A stretch of DNA of 64,000 bases from Cupriavidus laharis (lineage in GTDB: Bacteria; Pseudomonadota; Gammaproteobacteria; Burkholderiales; Burkholderiaceae), in NCBI RefSeq assembly GCF_914271435.1, contig NZ_CAJZAI010000007.1, positions 62,001-126,000 of the forward strand, written 5' to 3'. This document shows positions 50,580-59,966 of this stretch, piece by piece. The notes under the pieces were generated by a model that was not told the origin of the DNA, searched no databases, and was given only the letters and a program-made list of their open reading frames with translations. Each line of letters opens with the position of its first letter. Position 1 is the first letter of the stretch. A program made the translations under genes and the position numbers.

Positions 50580-51782
50580 ATGGATTTGCGCGGCAAGCAC
50601 ATCGTTCTCGGCCTGACCGGCGGCATCGCCTGCTACAAGTCCGCCGAGCTGGTCCGCCTGCTGACCAAGGCCGGCGCCACGGTCCAGGTGGCAATGACCG
50701 AGGCGGCGACCCATTTCATCACCCCGGTCACCATGCAGGCCCTGTCGGGCCGCCCGGTCTTCCTGTCGCAGTGGGATGCGCGCGTCGACAACAACATGGC
50801 GCACATCGACCTCTCGCGCGAGGCCGATGCTATCGTGATCGCACCCGCATCGACCGACTTCCTGGCCAAGCTGGCCAATGGCCTGTGCGACGACCTGCTC
50901 ACCACGCTGTGCATCGCGCGCGACTGCCCGCTGCTGGTGGCGCCCGCCATGAACCGCCAGATGTGGGCCGCCGCGCCAACACAGCGCAACGCGGCGCAGC
51001 TCCGTGACGACGGTGTCGTCATCCTGGGACCGGGCAGCGGCGACCAAGCCTGCGGCGAAGTCGGCGACGGCCGCATGCTGGAACCCGAAGAGCTGGTCGA
51101 TGACATCATCGCGTTCTTCCAGCCCAAGCCGCTGTCGCGCAAGCGCGTGCTGATCACCGCGGGCCCGACCTTCGAGGCCATCGATCCGGTGCGCGGCATC
51201 ACCAATCTTTCCTCGGGCAAGATGGGCTTTTCCATCGCCCGCGCTGCACGCGAGGCCGGCGCCGAGGTGCTGCTCGTAGCCGGCCCGACCGGTCTGCCCA
51301 CGCCGCGCGGCGTGGTGCGCACCGACGTGCGCAGCGCCCAGCAGATGCATGACACGGTGCTGGCCCAGCTGCGCGACGTCGACGTCTTCATTGCGGTCGC
51401 GGCCGTCGCCGACTGGCGCCCCGCCGAGGTGGCGCAGCAGAAGCTCAAGAAGGCCAACGATACCGATACGCCAACGCTGCAGTTCGTGCAGAACCCGGAC
51501 ATCCTGGCGACCGTGGCCGCGCGCGCCGATGCGCCCTATTGCGTCGGCTTTGCCGCGGAGAGCGAAAACCTGGAGCAGTACGGCGAGCAAAAGCGCCGGC
51601 GCAAAGGCGTGCCGCTGCTGGTCGGCAATATCGGCCACCACACCTTCGGCCTCGACGACAACGAGATCGTGCTGTTCGATGCCGCCGGCATGACCCGGCT
51701 GCCGCGCGCCGACAAGCTCACGCTGGCGCGCCAGCTCGTGGCCGCTATCGGCCAGCGCCTGCCGGGCCGCGCCCAACCCTGA
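50580..51782 (+). CDS. coaBC: phosphopantothenoylcysteine decarboxylase/phosphopantothenate-cysteine ligase
   Basis: A 400-residue bifunctional coenzyme A enzyme. The FMN-dependent CoaC half (about 1-185) has LGLTGGIACYKSAELV, APASTDFLAKLANG and APAMNRQMW; the CoaB half has ITAGPTFEAIDPVRGITNLS and VAAVADWRP. Full-length. It follows lspA by 78 nt in the same operon. Confidence 0.95.
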   Translation: MDLRGKHIVLGLTGGIACYKSAELVRLLTKAGATVQVAMTEAATHFITPVTMQALSGRPVFLSQWDARVDNNMAHIDLSREADAIVIAPASTDFLAKLANGLCDDLLTTLCIARDCPLLVAPAMNRQMWAAAPTQRNAAQLRDDGVVILGPGSGDQACGEVGDGRMLEPEELVDDIIAFFQPKPLSRKRVLITAGPTFEAIDPVRGITNLSSGKMGFSIARAAREAGAEVLLVAGPTGLPTPRGVVRTDVRSAQQMHDTVLAQLRDVDVFIAVAAVADWRPAEVAQQKLKKANDTDTPTLQFVQNPDILATVAARADAPYCVGFAAESENLEQYGEQKRRRKGVPLLVGNIGHHTFGLDDNEIVLFDAAGMTRLPRADKLTLARQLVAAIGQRLPGRAQP

Positions 51783-51788
51783 CGCTCC

Positions 51789-52814
51789 ATGACCGCGACC
51801 AAGCCCCGGCTGCGCCTGTCCGTGCTCGACCAGAGCCCGGTCATCGCCGGCCATACCGCCCGTGACGCGCTGGCTGCCACCGTAGAGCTTGCCCAGATGG
51901 CCGACGCGCTTGGCTACACGCGCTACTGGTGCGCCGAGCACCACGGCCTGCATGGCGTCTGCAATCCGGCGCCCGAAGTCATGCTCGCACGCATCGGCAG
52001 CGTCACGCAGCGCATCCGGCTGGGCTCGGGCGGCGTCATGCTGCCCTACTACAGCCCGTTCAAGGTCGCCGAGCAGTTCCGCATGCTCGAAGGACTGTTC
52101 CCGAACCGCATCGACCTCGGCGTGGGCCGCGCACCTGGTGGCGACATGCGCACGGCACAGGCCGTGGCGATGGGCCAGTACGACCGCGGCGCGCAGTTCG
52201 AGGAGCAGGTGCGCGACCTGTCCTGCCTGCTGCGCGGCGACGTGCCCCCCGGCCATCTGGCCGAGGGCGTGCTGCTCCAACCCGTGGTGGATACAAGGCC
52301 CGAACTGTGGATACTGGGTTCCAGCGACTACGGCGGCGCACTGGCCGCGCGCCTGGGGTTGCGGTTCGCGTTCGCGCATTTCATCAACGCGCACACCGGC
52401 CACTTGGTCGCGCGGCAGTACCGTGAGGACTTCCGGCCCGGGTACGAGGCACGGCCCTACAGCGCCGCCGCGATCTTCGTGATCTGCGCCGACACCGACG
52501 CCGAAGCCGCCGAACTGGAACGCGCGGTGGACCTGCGCCGGCTGCAGATGGCCTATGGCGTCAATGCCCCGATTCCCTCGCTGGAGCAGGCTGAGAGCCA
52601 CGTTCCGACCGAACGCGACCAACTGATCATCGAGCGCGAACGCCCGCGCACGATCTGCGGCACGCCTGAACGCGTGACAGCGCGCATGCTGGCCCTGCGC
52701 GAGCAGTTCGCCGCGGATGAGCTGGTCGTGCTGAGCGTGACCGCCACCTATGCCGCCCGGTTGCGCACTTACCAGCTGCTGGCCGAAGCGTTTGAACTGA
52801 ATTCCGAAAACTGA
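51789..52814 (+). CDS. LLM-class flavin-dependent oxidoreductase (bacterial luciferase-like)
   Basis: A 341-residue protein of the luciferase-like monooxygenase superfamily (MsnO8/YhbW-like). LSVLDQSPVIAGHTARDAL, TRYWCAEHHGLHGVCNPAPE, LGSGGVMLPYYSPFKVAEQF and NRIDLGVGRAPGGD are family features. It starts 6 nt after coaBC, so it is co-transcribed, although its substrate is unknown and it has no obvious link to CoA or nucleotide metabolism. Confidence 0.85.
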   Translation: MTATKPRLRLSVLDQSPVIAGHTARDALAATVELAQMADALGYTRYWCAEHHGLHGVCNPAPEVMLARIGSVTQRIRLGSGGVMLPYYSPFKVAEQFRMLEGLFPNRIDLGVGRAPGGDMRTAQAVAMGQYDRGAQFEEQVRDLSCLLRGDVPPGHLAEGVLLQPVVDTRPELWILGSSDYGGALAARLGLRFAFAHFINAHTGHLVARQYREDFRPGYEARPYSAAAIFVICADTDAEAAELERAVDLRRLQMAYGVNAPIPSLEQAESHVPTERDQLIIERERPRTICGTPERVTARMLALREQFAADELVVLSVTATYAARLRTYQLLAEAFELNSEN

Positions 52815-52865
52815 ATCCGGCAGGGCAAGCCTCCTTGCCGGAGATTCGCAGAACCGATCCTGAAA

Positions 52866-53366
52866 ATGAGCCAAGAACTGAACCCATCCGTTGAAATCAA
52901 GGTGCTGGATTCCCGCCTGAACGAGTGGGGTCTGCCCGCCTACCAGAGCGACATGGCCGCCGCCATCGACCTGCACGCCTGCGTCGACGCGCCGGTGTCG
53001 ATCGCGCCGGGTACCGCTGCGCAACTGGTGCCAGCCGGCATCGCCGTGCACATGGGCAACCCGTACATGGCGGCGACTATCGTGCCGCGCTCGGGGCTGG
53101 GCCACAAGAAAGGCCTGGTGCTGGGCAATTCGATCGGCGTGATCGACGCCGACTACCAGGGCCAGATCATGGTCAGCGTGTGGAACCGCAACGCACCCGG
53201 TACCGAGCCCATCGTGATCCAGCCGGGCGAGCGCATCGCCCAGATGATGTTCGTGCCCGTGCTGCGCCCGGTGTTCACGACAGTGGCAGAATTCTCGGAA
53301 AGCAGCGAGCGCGGCGCCGGCGGTTTCGGCTCGACCGGCGTACACCACGCCAAGGCCAGCGCCTGA
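52866..53366 (+). CDS. dut: dUTP diphosphatase (trimeric dUTPase)
   Basis: A 166-residue enzyme hydrolysing dUTP to dUMP. Motif 3 region is PRSGLGHKKGLVLGNSIGVI and the C-terminal motif 5 is ERGAGGFGSTG. About 15 residues longer than E. coli Dut at the N-terminus. It is the last gene of the ribF operon. Confidence 0.96.
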   Translation: MSQELNPSVEIKVLDSRLNEWGLPAYQSDMAAAIDLHACVDAPVSIAPGTAAQLVPAGIAVHMGNPYMAATIVPRSGLGHKKGLVLGNSIGVIDADYQGQIMVSVWNRNAPGTEPIVIQPGERIAQMMFVPVLRPVFTTVAEFSESSERGAGGFGSTGVHHAKASA

Positions 53367-53387
53367 GCGCAGCCGGCCCCTGGAACC

Positions 53388-54236
53388 TCAGCCCTGCTGT
53401 TCGAACAGCAGGGCCACGCCAGCGGCGGCCTCCGCAGGAATCAGCGTTTCGTGCGGGCCCAGGTCCTGGGCCGGAATGCCGGCCGCACGCCAGAGCTGGC
53501 GGGCTTCGCCCAGCGCACTGGTGCGCAGCCGGATCGCCGCATAGCCAGGCACGTCGCGCCGGATGTGCGAGGTGCCGGTGGCCGCCGCCAGCGCCTGCGG
53601 CGTGCTGATGACCAGCGTGGCATCGTCCAGCGCGAGGCTGCAGATGTGGTCGCTGAGCTGGGTCATCTCGCCGCCGGTCAGTTCGGCATAGGCACGGCCG
53701 GCGGCGTCGACCAGCGCCGGCGCCACCACGAGGAACATCGACGCAATGCCCTGCGCGCCATTGGCGTGGCGCATCCACTCCGGCCGCCAGAGCAGTTCAG
53801 GCGTGCGATGCTCGCAGACGAAATACCGCGCGCCCGGCGCATCATCCAGCGCCGTGACTCGGAAGGTGGCAGCGTGCTCGCTGCCATCGTCGAGCACCAC
53901 GGGACGGGAAAACGCGATCGGGTCGGACGTATGCCATCCGTCCTCGCGCAGCCGGGCCGCCGTGCTGAAGGCGTCGGCGCTCTTGCATGACATTGCCGCA
54001 CAGCCGCCGCCGCGCACCTGCGCCTCCCAGTAGTACTGCCGGCTGGGATTGGGCGCCGTGACGTGCAGCAGCTCGATGTAGTCGCGCGCGAGCATGATGC
54101 AGTGGTTCTGTGAACCCAGCGTATGGTAACCGCGCGGCGTCAGCGTGAAACCGAGCCGGCGCCAGGCCTCGGCGCCGGCATCGAGATCGGGGCAGACCAC
54201 GACGGCATGGTCGAACATTTCAGCGTGGTTTGCCAT
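53388..54236 (-). CDS. VOC-superfamily (glyoxalase-like domain) protein
   Basis: A 282-residue protein with a glyoxalase-like fold. MFDHAVVVCPDLDAGAEAWR opens the first module, and RGYHTLGSQNHCIMLARDYI contains the usual metal-site region; a second, more degenerate module follows. The substrate is unknown. Its ATG overlaps the stop of the upstream periplasmic receptor by one base, so the two are an operon and may handle the same compound. Confidence 0.75.
   Translation of the reverse strand: MANHAEMFDHAVVVCPDLDAGAEAWRRLGFTLTPRGYHTLGSQNHCIMLARDYIELLHVTAPNPSRQYYWEAQVRGGGCAAMSCKSADAFSTAARLREDGWHTSDPIAFSRPVVLDDGSEHAATFRVTALDDAPGARYFVCEHRTPELLWRPEWMRHANGAQGIASMFLVVAPALVDAAGRAYAELTGGEMTQLSDHICSLALDDATLVISTPQALAAATGTSHIRRDVPGYAAIRLRTSALGEARQLWRAAGIPAQDLGPHETLIPAEAAAGVALLFEQQG
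53391..53414. terminator. 24-bp perfect palindrome at the end of the VOC gene, possible bidirectional terminator
   Basis: Bases 53391-53402 are the exact reverse complement of 53403-53414, centred on TTCGAA. It lies only 25 nt after the dut stop and encodes the last residues (LLFEQQG) of the convergent VOC protein. A hairpin would form in both transcripts. There is no T-run. Confidence 0.45.
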
Positions 54237-55255
54237 CACTCGAACTGGATGTTGGCCTTGCGCGCCACGGCCTGCCACTTGTCGTGCTCGTGGCGCACCA
54301 GGTTGCCAAGCTCGGCCGGGCTGCCGCCGACGATCTCGAACCCCTGCGCCGCCAGCGCATCGACCACGCGTGGCTGGTGCAGCGACTCCACCAGCGCATC
54401 GTGGATGCGGCTCACGGTGGCGGGCGCCATGCCCGCCGGGCCAAACACGCCGATCCACGAGTACGCCTCAAACCCGCGCATGCCCTGCTCGGCCACCGTC
54501 GGCACCTGCGGCAGCTGCTTCAGGCGGCTGGTGCCGGTCACGCCGAGCACCTTGATGGTCTTGGCCGCAACGTGGGCCTGCACGGCCGCGTAGCTGCTGA
54601 AGAAAATGTCGACCTCGTTCGCCAGCACGGCCTGCACGGCCGGGCCGCCTCCCTTGTAGGGCACGTGCAGCATGTGCACGCCGGCTTCGGTCGCCAGGGC
54701 CTCGGCGGCGAGCTGGTTGAGGCTGCCGATGCCGGATGAGGCGTAGCGCACGCCGTCGTGCTTGGCCTTGGCGAGCGCGATCAGCTCGCGCACATTCGAT
54801 GCCGACAGCGCCGGGTTGGCGGCGATCACCAGCGGGAAGCGCACCAGTTGCGAAATCGGCGTGAAATCGCGGAAGGTGTCGTAGGGCAGCTGCTTGTAGG
54901 CAAACGGGTTGATCGCGTGGGTGTCGAATGCCATCAGCAGCGTATTGCCGTCCGGCTTTGCCCGCGCGACCGTGCTGGAAGCGATCAGCCCGCCCGCGCC
55001 CGGCTTGTTGTCGACCACGACCGTCTGGCCAAGCAAGGCCTTGAGGCCCGGCTGAAGCTGGCGCGCCACGATATCGACGCTGCCGCCCGGCGGGAATGGC
55101 AGGACCATCGAAATCGGGCGGCCGCTCACGGGCGATTCGGCGGGCGCACTCGCAGCGGTGGCGGCAACGGCTTGCACCGCAGTCAGGGGCGTGGCGGCCA
55201 GCGGCAGCGCCTTGAGCAGCATGCGGCGCAGCCGCGTGCGTTCGGGACGGGACAT
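54236..55255 (-). CDS. Bug/TctC-type periplasmic substrate-binding protein
   Basis: A 339-residue exported receptor of the Bug family, which is greatly expanded in Bordetella and Cupriavidus. A twin-Arg-like basic start (RRMLLKALPLAATP) leads into the signal peptide; ISMVLPFPPGGSVDIVARQL and VVVDNKPGAGGLIAS are signature regions. No TctA/TctB membrane genes are nearby, as is usual for orphan Bug proteins. The ligand is probably a carboxylate. Its partner gene encodes a VOC protein. Confidence 0.88.
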   Translation of the reverse strand: MSRPERTRLRRMLLKALPLAATPLTAVQAVAATAASAPAESPVSGRPISMVLPFPPGGSVDIVARQLQPGLKALLGQTVVVDNKPGAGGLIASSTVARAKPDGNTLLMAFDTHAINPFAYKQLPYDTFRDFTPISQLVRFPLVIAANPALSASNVRELIALAKAKHDGVRYASSGIGSLNQLAAEALATEAGVHMLHVPYKGGGPAVQAVLANEVDIFFSSYAAVQAHVAAKTIKVLGVTGTSRLKQLPQVPTVAEQGMRGFEAYSWIGVFGPAGMAPATVSRIHDALVESLHQPRVVDALAAQGFEIVGGSPAELGNLVRHEHDKWQAVARKANIQFE

Positions 55256-55291
55256 CGGTCTTTCAGGATGGGGCAACCAGCCGGCTGCCGG

Positions 55292-55323
55292 GACAAAAAC
55301 AAAGGGCGGCATCTCTGCCGCCC
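55292..55323 (-). terminator. clpS-clpA intrinsic terminator
   Basis: GGGCGGCA-TCTC-TGCCGCCC (55304-55323) gives on the minus strand an 8-bp stem followed by TTTGTTTTTG. It lies 54 nt after the clpA stop. Confidence 0.9.
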
Positions 55324-55377
55324 CTGTATTTTGCCCGAGGATGGCCGCAATTGCAGACAATGTCCTCGCGCGCCCGG

Positions 55378-57675
55378 TCAGGCCTCCGCGCGCTGCTCGC
55401 TTTCCGGCGCCTCCGGCGGCTCCGGATCGGCCTCGGAGAAGTCCAGCTTGATCTGGTCCTGATCATCGAGATCGACCACCACCTTGCCCCCGGACACCAG
55501 CTTGCCGAACAGCAACTCGTCGGCCAGGGCCTTGCGGATCATGTCCTGGATCAGGCGCTGCATCGGCCGTGCGCCCATCAGCGGATCGAAGCCCTTGTGC
55601 GCCAGGAACTTGCGCAGTTTCTCGGTGAAGCTGGCTTCCACCTTCTTCTCGTGAAGCTGCTCTTCCAGCTGCATCAGGAACTTGTCGACCACGCGCAGGA
55701 TGATTTCCTCGTCCAGCGAGCGGAAGCTGATCATCGCATCCAGCCGGTTACGGAACTCAGGCGTGAACATGCGCTTGATGTCCGCCATCTCGTCGCCCTG
55801 CTCGCGCGACGTGGTGAAGCCGATGGTGGCGCGGTTCATGGTCTCCGCCCCCGCATTCGTGGTCATGATGATGATCACGTTGCGGAAGTCCGCGCGCCGG
55901 CCGTTGTTGTCGGTCAGCGAACCATGGTCCATCACCTGCAGCAGGATATTGAAGATATCCGGATGCGCCTTCTCGATTTCATCCAGCAGCAGCACGCAGT
56001 GCGGCTTCTTGGTGACGGCCTCGGTCAGCAGGCCGCCCTGGTCGAAGCCCACGTATCCCGGCGGCGCGCCGATCAGGCGGCTCACCGCATGGCGTTCCAT
56101 GTACTCGGACATGTCGAAGCGCAGCAGCTCGATGCCCATGATGAAAGCGAGCTGCTTGGCGACTTCGGTCTTGCCCACGCCGGTGGGGCCCGAGAACAGG
56201 AACGAGCCGATCGGCTTGTCGGTCTTGCCCAGGCCCGCGCGCGACATCTTGATCGCCGAGGCCAGCGCCTCGATGGCCGGGTCCTGGCCGAACACCACCG
56301 ACTTCAGGTCGCGTTCCAGCGTCTGCAGCTTGCTGCGGTCGTCCTGGTTCACGCTCTGCGGCGGGATGCGGGCAATGCGCGAGACGATGTCCTCGATCTC
56401 GCTCTTGCCGATGGTCTTCTTCTGCTTCGACTTCGGCAAAATGCGCTGCGCCGCGCCGGCTTCGTCGATCACGTCGATCGCCTTGTCAGGCAGGTGACGG
56501 TCGGTGATGAAGCGCGCCGACAGTTCCGCGGCCGCGGTCAGCGCCGATGCCGCGTACTTGACGCCATGGTGTTCCTCGAAGCGCGACTTCAGCCCGCGCA
56601 GTATCTGTACGGTCTGGTCGACCGACGGTTCGACCACGTCGATCTTCTGGAAACGCCGCGACAGCGCAGCGTCTTTCTCGAAAATGCCGCGGTATTCGGT
56701 GAAGGTGGTCGCGCCGATGCACTTGAGCTGGCCCGACGACAGCGCCGGCTTGAGCAGGTTGCTGGCATCCAGCGTGCCGCCCGATGCGGCGCCCGCGCCG
56801 ATCAGCGTGTGGATCTCATCGATGAAGAGGATCGCGTTCGGGTTGTCCTTGAGCGACTTCAGCACGCCCTTCAGGCGCTGCTCGAAATCGCCGCGGTACT
56901 TGGTGCCGGCCAGCAGCGCGCCCATGTCGAGCGAGTACACGGTGGCCTTTTCGAGGATGTCGGGCACCTCGTTCTTGGTGATGCGCCACGCCAGGCCTTC
57001 CGCGATCGCGGTCTTGCCGACGCCGGCCTCGCCCACCAGCAGCGGGTTGTTCTTGCGCCGGCGGCACAGCACCTGCACCACGCGTTCGACTTCGCTCTCG
57101 CGGCCGATCAGCGGGTCGATCTTGCCGGCCTTGGCCAGCGCGTTCAGGTTCTGCGTGTATTGCTCGAGCGGGCTTTCCTTGCCGTCGCCGCCCTCGCCCT
57201 CGCCCGCGGCATCGCCGTGCTTGGCGGGCTCGGACTGGTCCTTGCGGATGCCGTGGCTGATGAAGTTGACCACGTCCAGGCGCGTCACGCCCTGCTGCTG
57301 CAGGTAATAGACCGCGTGCGAGTCCTTCTCGCCGAAGATGGCGACCAGCACGTTGGCACCGGTCACTTCCTTCTTGCCGTTGGAAGTCGACTGCACGTGC
57401 ATGATCGCGCGCTGGATCACGCGCTGGAAACCGAGCGTAGGCTGGGTGTCAACCTCGTCGGTGCCGGGAACGACCGGTGTGTTGTCAGCGATGAAATTCT
57501 TCAGGCTAGTGCGCAAGTCCTCGATATTGGCTGCGCAGGCGCGCAAGACCTCAGCTGCCGTCGGGTTGTCGAGCAACGCCAGCAGCAGGTGTTCCACGGT
57601 AATGAACTCGTGGCGTGCCTGCCGGGCCTCAACGAACGCCATGTGCAGGCTCACTTCCAATTCTTGCGCAATCAT
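55378..57675 (-). CDS. clpA: ATP-dependent Clp protease ATP-binding subunit ClpA
   Basis: A 765-residue AAA+ unfoldase. The N-domain (1-145) binds ClpS; two ATPase modules follow, with Walker A GEAGVGKT in the first and GPTGVGKT in the second, and IGF/L-type ClpP-docking sequence in the second module (IGFTTSRE). It feeds substrates into ClpP. Its ATG overlaps the clpS stop (ATGA). Confidence 0.96.
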
Positions 57676-57998
57676 GCTTCCTCCATCACGCACTGCAGGG
57701 GATGGCCCGCCTGCCGCGCGTGCGTTGACACCAGCTCGACTTTTGTCGCGGCGATATCTCTGGTGTAGATACCGCAGACGCCCTTACCTTCGCGGTGCAC
57801 GGTGAGCATGATCTGCGTCGCCGTTTCCCGGTCCCTGCTGAAATACTGTTGCAGGATCATGACTACAAACTCCATCGGAGTGTAGTCGTCATTGAGCAGC
57901 ACCACCTTGTACATAGCGGGCGGTTTGAGCTGCTGCTCTTTCCGCTCCAGAATGGTGCCTGCTTCGCGTTGTGGGACATTCGCCAGCCGTGTAGCCAT
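57672..57998 (-). CDS. clpS: ATP-dependent Clp protease adaptor ClpS
   Basis: A 108-residue N-end-rule adaptor. [20 protein letters not shown] is the hallmark that binds the N-degron, and [16 protein letters not shown] contacts ClpA. First gene of clpS-clpA. Confidence 0.96.
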
Positions 57999-58238
57999 GG
58001 CTTTATTCTAACCCTTACTCGCAACTCTGCAATTTGGGGAACAGTCGCAGGATTCAAGAGCCGTGCCACCCGTTCCCAGTCATTCGGACAGTGCCAAAGG
58101 CACTGCAATGCACGTGGGCGGTGCACGCTGGCAGGCTACCGCCAACGCGCGCCGCACCACTGTTCGCGCCCCCACACGGTACCACCAGCCGCCGTCCCAT
58201 TCCCGCCACACCCTGCCGGGAGTGGGGAATCCGCCAAC

Positions 58239-58267
58239 TTGACAGTAGATTGGTTTGCCAGAAGAAT
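58239..58267 (+). promoter_or_regulatory. cold-shock gene promoter
   Basis: TTGACA (58239-58244), 17 nt and AAGAAT (58262-58267). The start would be near 58274, leaving a leader of about 248 nt before the cold-shock gene; long structured leaders are typical of cspA-type genes. The remaining DNA between clpS and this site (57999-58238) holds no gene I can support. Confidence 0.6.
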
Positions 58268-58521
58268 CGGTCGCACACCGGGTCCAGGCTCGCGAGCCAA
58301 GCAAAAGGCCGGACCGGGTGATCCGTGAGCAGGGAGGCCCACGAACCAGTGGCGGCTGGCCCGGCAATCAACTGCCGGAACCGTCGCCACGCGATACACC
58401 ATGCTGCGTCATTGCCGGCCGCGCCCCGAAAGGAAGCGGCCGCCATGGCGCCGCAGCGCGTGTCATCCGGCTGGCCGCAGGCTTCCCCGCTTTGAAATCT
58501 GCAATTTCGTTGGGGGAGTAT

Positions 58522-58731
58522 ATGGCAAGCGGTATCGTCAAATGGTTCAATGACGCCAAGGGTTTCGGGTTCATCAAGCCGGACGAAGGCGAAGAAGAAC
58601 TGTTTGCGCACTTTTCGGCAATCCAGATGTCGGGCTTCAAGACGCTCAAGGAAGGTCAGCGCGTCTCGTTCGAGGTGATCCAGGGCCCCAAGGGCAAGCA
58701 AGCCACCAACATCCAGGACGCCTCGGCCTGA
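58522..58731 (+). CDS. cold-shock protein, CspA family
   Basis: A 69-residue single cold-shock domain. RNP1 (KGFGFIKPD) and RNP2 (ELFAHFSAI) are intact. Binds single-stranded nucleic acid and acts as an RNA chaperone. GGGGGAG lies 6 nt before the ATG. The N-terminus [12 protein letters not shown] is standard. Confidence 0.96.
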   Translation: MASGIVKWFNDAKGFGFIKPDEGEEELFAHFSAIQMSGFKTLKEGQRVSFEVIQGPKGKQATNIQDASA

Positions 58732-58891
58732 AGTGCGCCGCGACCGCACCCGGGCCGACAGAGTTCCGGGGTGGTCACCAAGGATGCGGGGGGAACTCCC
58801 CCGGAACGGGATCCGCGCAAGCTTGTGTCATCGCCCTCAGGGCAGCGGCAGTGCCGCTGCACGGACCTCAGCTGCACGCTACCGCATCCGA

Positions 58892-58922
58892 CAGAAAGCC
58901 CGGCTTCGTGCCGGGCTTTCTG
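58892..58922. terminator. bidirectional terminator after the cold-shock gene
   Basis: A perfect 13-bp stem (CAGAAAGCCCGGC/GCCGGGCTTTCTG) with a 5-nt loop. It ends the cold-shock transcript and, from the other side, the VOC gene whose stop is 29 nt away. Confidence 0.8.
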
Positions 58923-58950
58923 CATTCTGTGCGGGTGACGGCGCCGCCAG

Positions 58951-59412
58951 TCAGGTCCAGCCCTCGATCTTCAGGCCACTGGCCTGCTCGGCCTCCTCCC
59001 GGCTGACACGACGCACGGTCTGGCCAAAGGTCCAGACATGGCCTTCCGGGTCGCGGGCGGTATAGACGCGGTCACCGTAGAACTGGTCTTCCGGCTCGCG
59101 GACGATCACCGCGCCGGCGGCGCGGGCACGCTCGCAATGGGCATCCAGCCCGTCCTCCAGGTGAACATGGATCGACTGCGTGTTCTTGCCATTCACGCTG
59201 GCGGGGCTTGCGGTGTAGTCGGCCCACTCGCTGCCCACCATCAGGTAGCTGTCCCCGAAGCGCATCTCGGCATGCGCGAGTCTGCCCTGATCGTCGGTGA
59301 TGACCATGGTGCGCGTGAAACCGAACGCCTTTTCCAGCCAGTCGAGCGCGCCCAGGGGCTCCTTGTAGAACACTGCCGCGCCTAGTGTGGTGCGGCGAAA
59401 CGGGTCTTCCAT
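58951..59412 (-). CDS. VOC-family protein (bleomycin-resistance/glyoxalase-like)
   Basis: A 153-residue single-module VOC protein. KEPLGALDWLEKAFGF, HAEMRFGDSYLMVGSEW and ARDPEGHVWTFGQ are family features. MEDPFRRT at 59412 is chosen as the start. Unrelated in length to the VOC protein at 53.4 kb. The substrate is unknown. Confidence 0.82.
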   Translation of the reverse strand: MEDPFRRTTLGAAVFYKEPLGALDWLEKAFGFTRTMVITDDQGRLAHAEMRFGDSYLMVGSEWADYTASPASVNGKNTQSIHVHLEDGLDAHCERARAAGAVIVREPEDQFYGDRVYTARDPEGHVWTFGQTVRRVSREEAEQASGLKIEGWT

Positions 59413-59472
59413 CAGTTGACTCCTTGCATGGCGGAATACCCTCACGTTCTAGCCAACCGCTTCCCGGCAGGC

Positions 59473-59510
59473 AAGAAAAAACCCCGGAAGCCGCATGGCG
59501 GCGCCGGGGT
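59473..59510 (-). terminator. terminator downstream of the small membrane protein gene
   Basis: Outer stem ACCCCGG/CCGGGGT and inner stem CCGC/GCGG, followed on the minus strand by TTTTTCTT. About 120 nt after the stop of the gene at 59628. Confidence 0.8.
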
Positions 59511-59627
59511 CTTCCCTGCAGGCGCGCGCCAGTGCCCGCAGAACCAGCGAGGTCAGTGCGCGCGATAGCTCAGCGCCGTGCGCCCCTCGTTGGTGAGGTA
59601 TTGCGATGGCGCTGGCAACGCGGGTTT

Positions 59628-59966
59628 CTAGGGCAGCTTGGCCCACAGACGGTCCCACCAAGTAGGTGGCAACCTTACGAAGCCATCGTTACTGCCCACA
59701 TCGTATATCACGTGCGTGGGTTCCCAAATGGGCTCGCGAGGTTCCGGGGTAAGATATTGGCGCTCTGCCAGTAGCTCGCCAGTTTTGCCGTCATACAGAC
59801 GAAACAGCGTTCCCCATTCGTTTGAGAGGTAGCAAGTTTCGCCGACGTATAGCGCCCCCTCGTCCCGCTTGCACTCATGGGCGTTTCGCCGGTTTTGGAT
59901 GTCATCCCAATATAGCCATCCGAGACAAAAAATAATCAGCACCAGGACCACCCGTTGCGGCGTCAT
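59628..59966 (-). CDS. small membrane-anchored protein of unknown function
   Basis: A 112-residue protein. One N-terminal hydrophobic helix (RVVLVLIIFCLGWLYWDD, about 5-22) is followed by a polar domain with two cysteines (ECKRDEGALYVGETCYLSNE), probably a periplasmic disulphide. Its ATG overlaps the stop of the upstream proline-rich gene (ATGA) with GGGGGATC before it, so the pair is translationally coupled. Base composition is more AT-rich than the flanks, a sign of transfer. The arrangement, large protein then small coupled membrane/periplasmic protein, is what a toxin-immunity pair looks like, but nothing proves it. Confidence 0.65.
   Translation of the reverse strand: MTPQRVVLVLIIFCLGWLYWDDIQNRRNAHECKRDEGALYVGETCYLSNEWGTLFRLYDGKTGELLAERQYLTPEPREPIWEPTHVIYDVGSNDGFVRLPPTWWDRLWAKLP

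Noticed and set aside
49872-53348. Open frame of about 1150 codons antisense to lspA-coaBC-LLM-dut
   Set aside because: It spans four real genes on the other strand and shows shadow-type composition, with no domain visible.
55351-57768. Open frame of about 800 codons antisense to clpA
   Set aside because: Shadow of clpA caused by GC-rich third positions.
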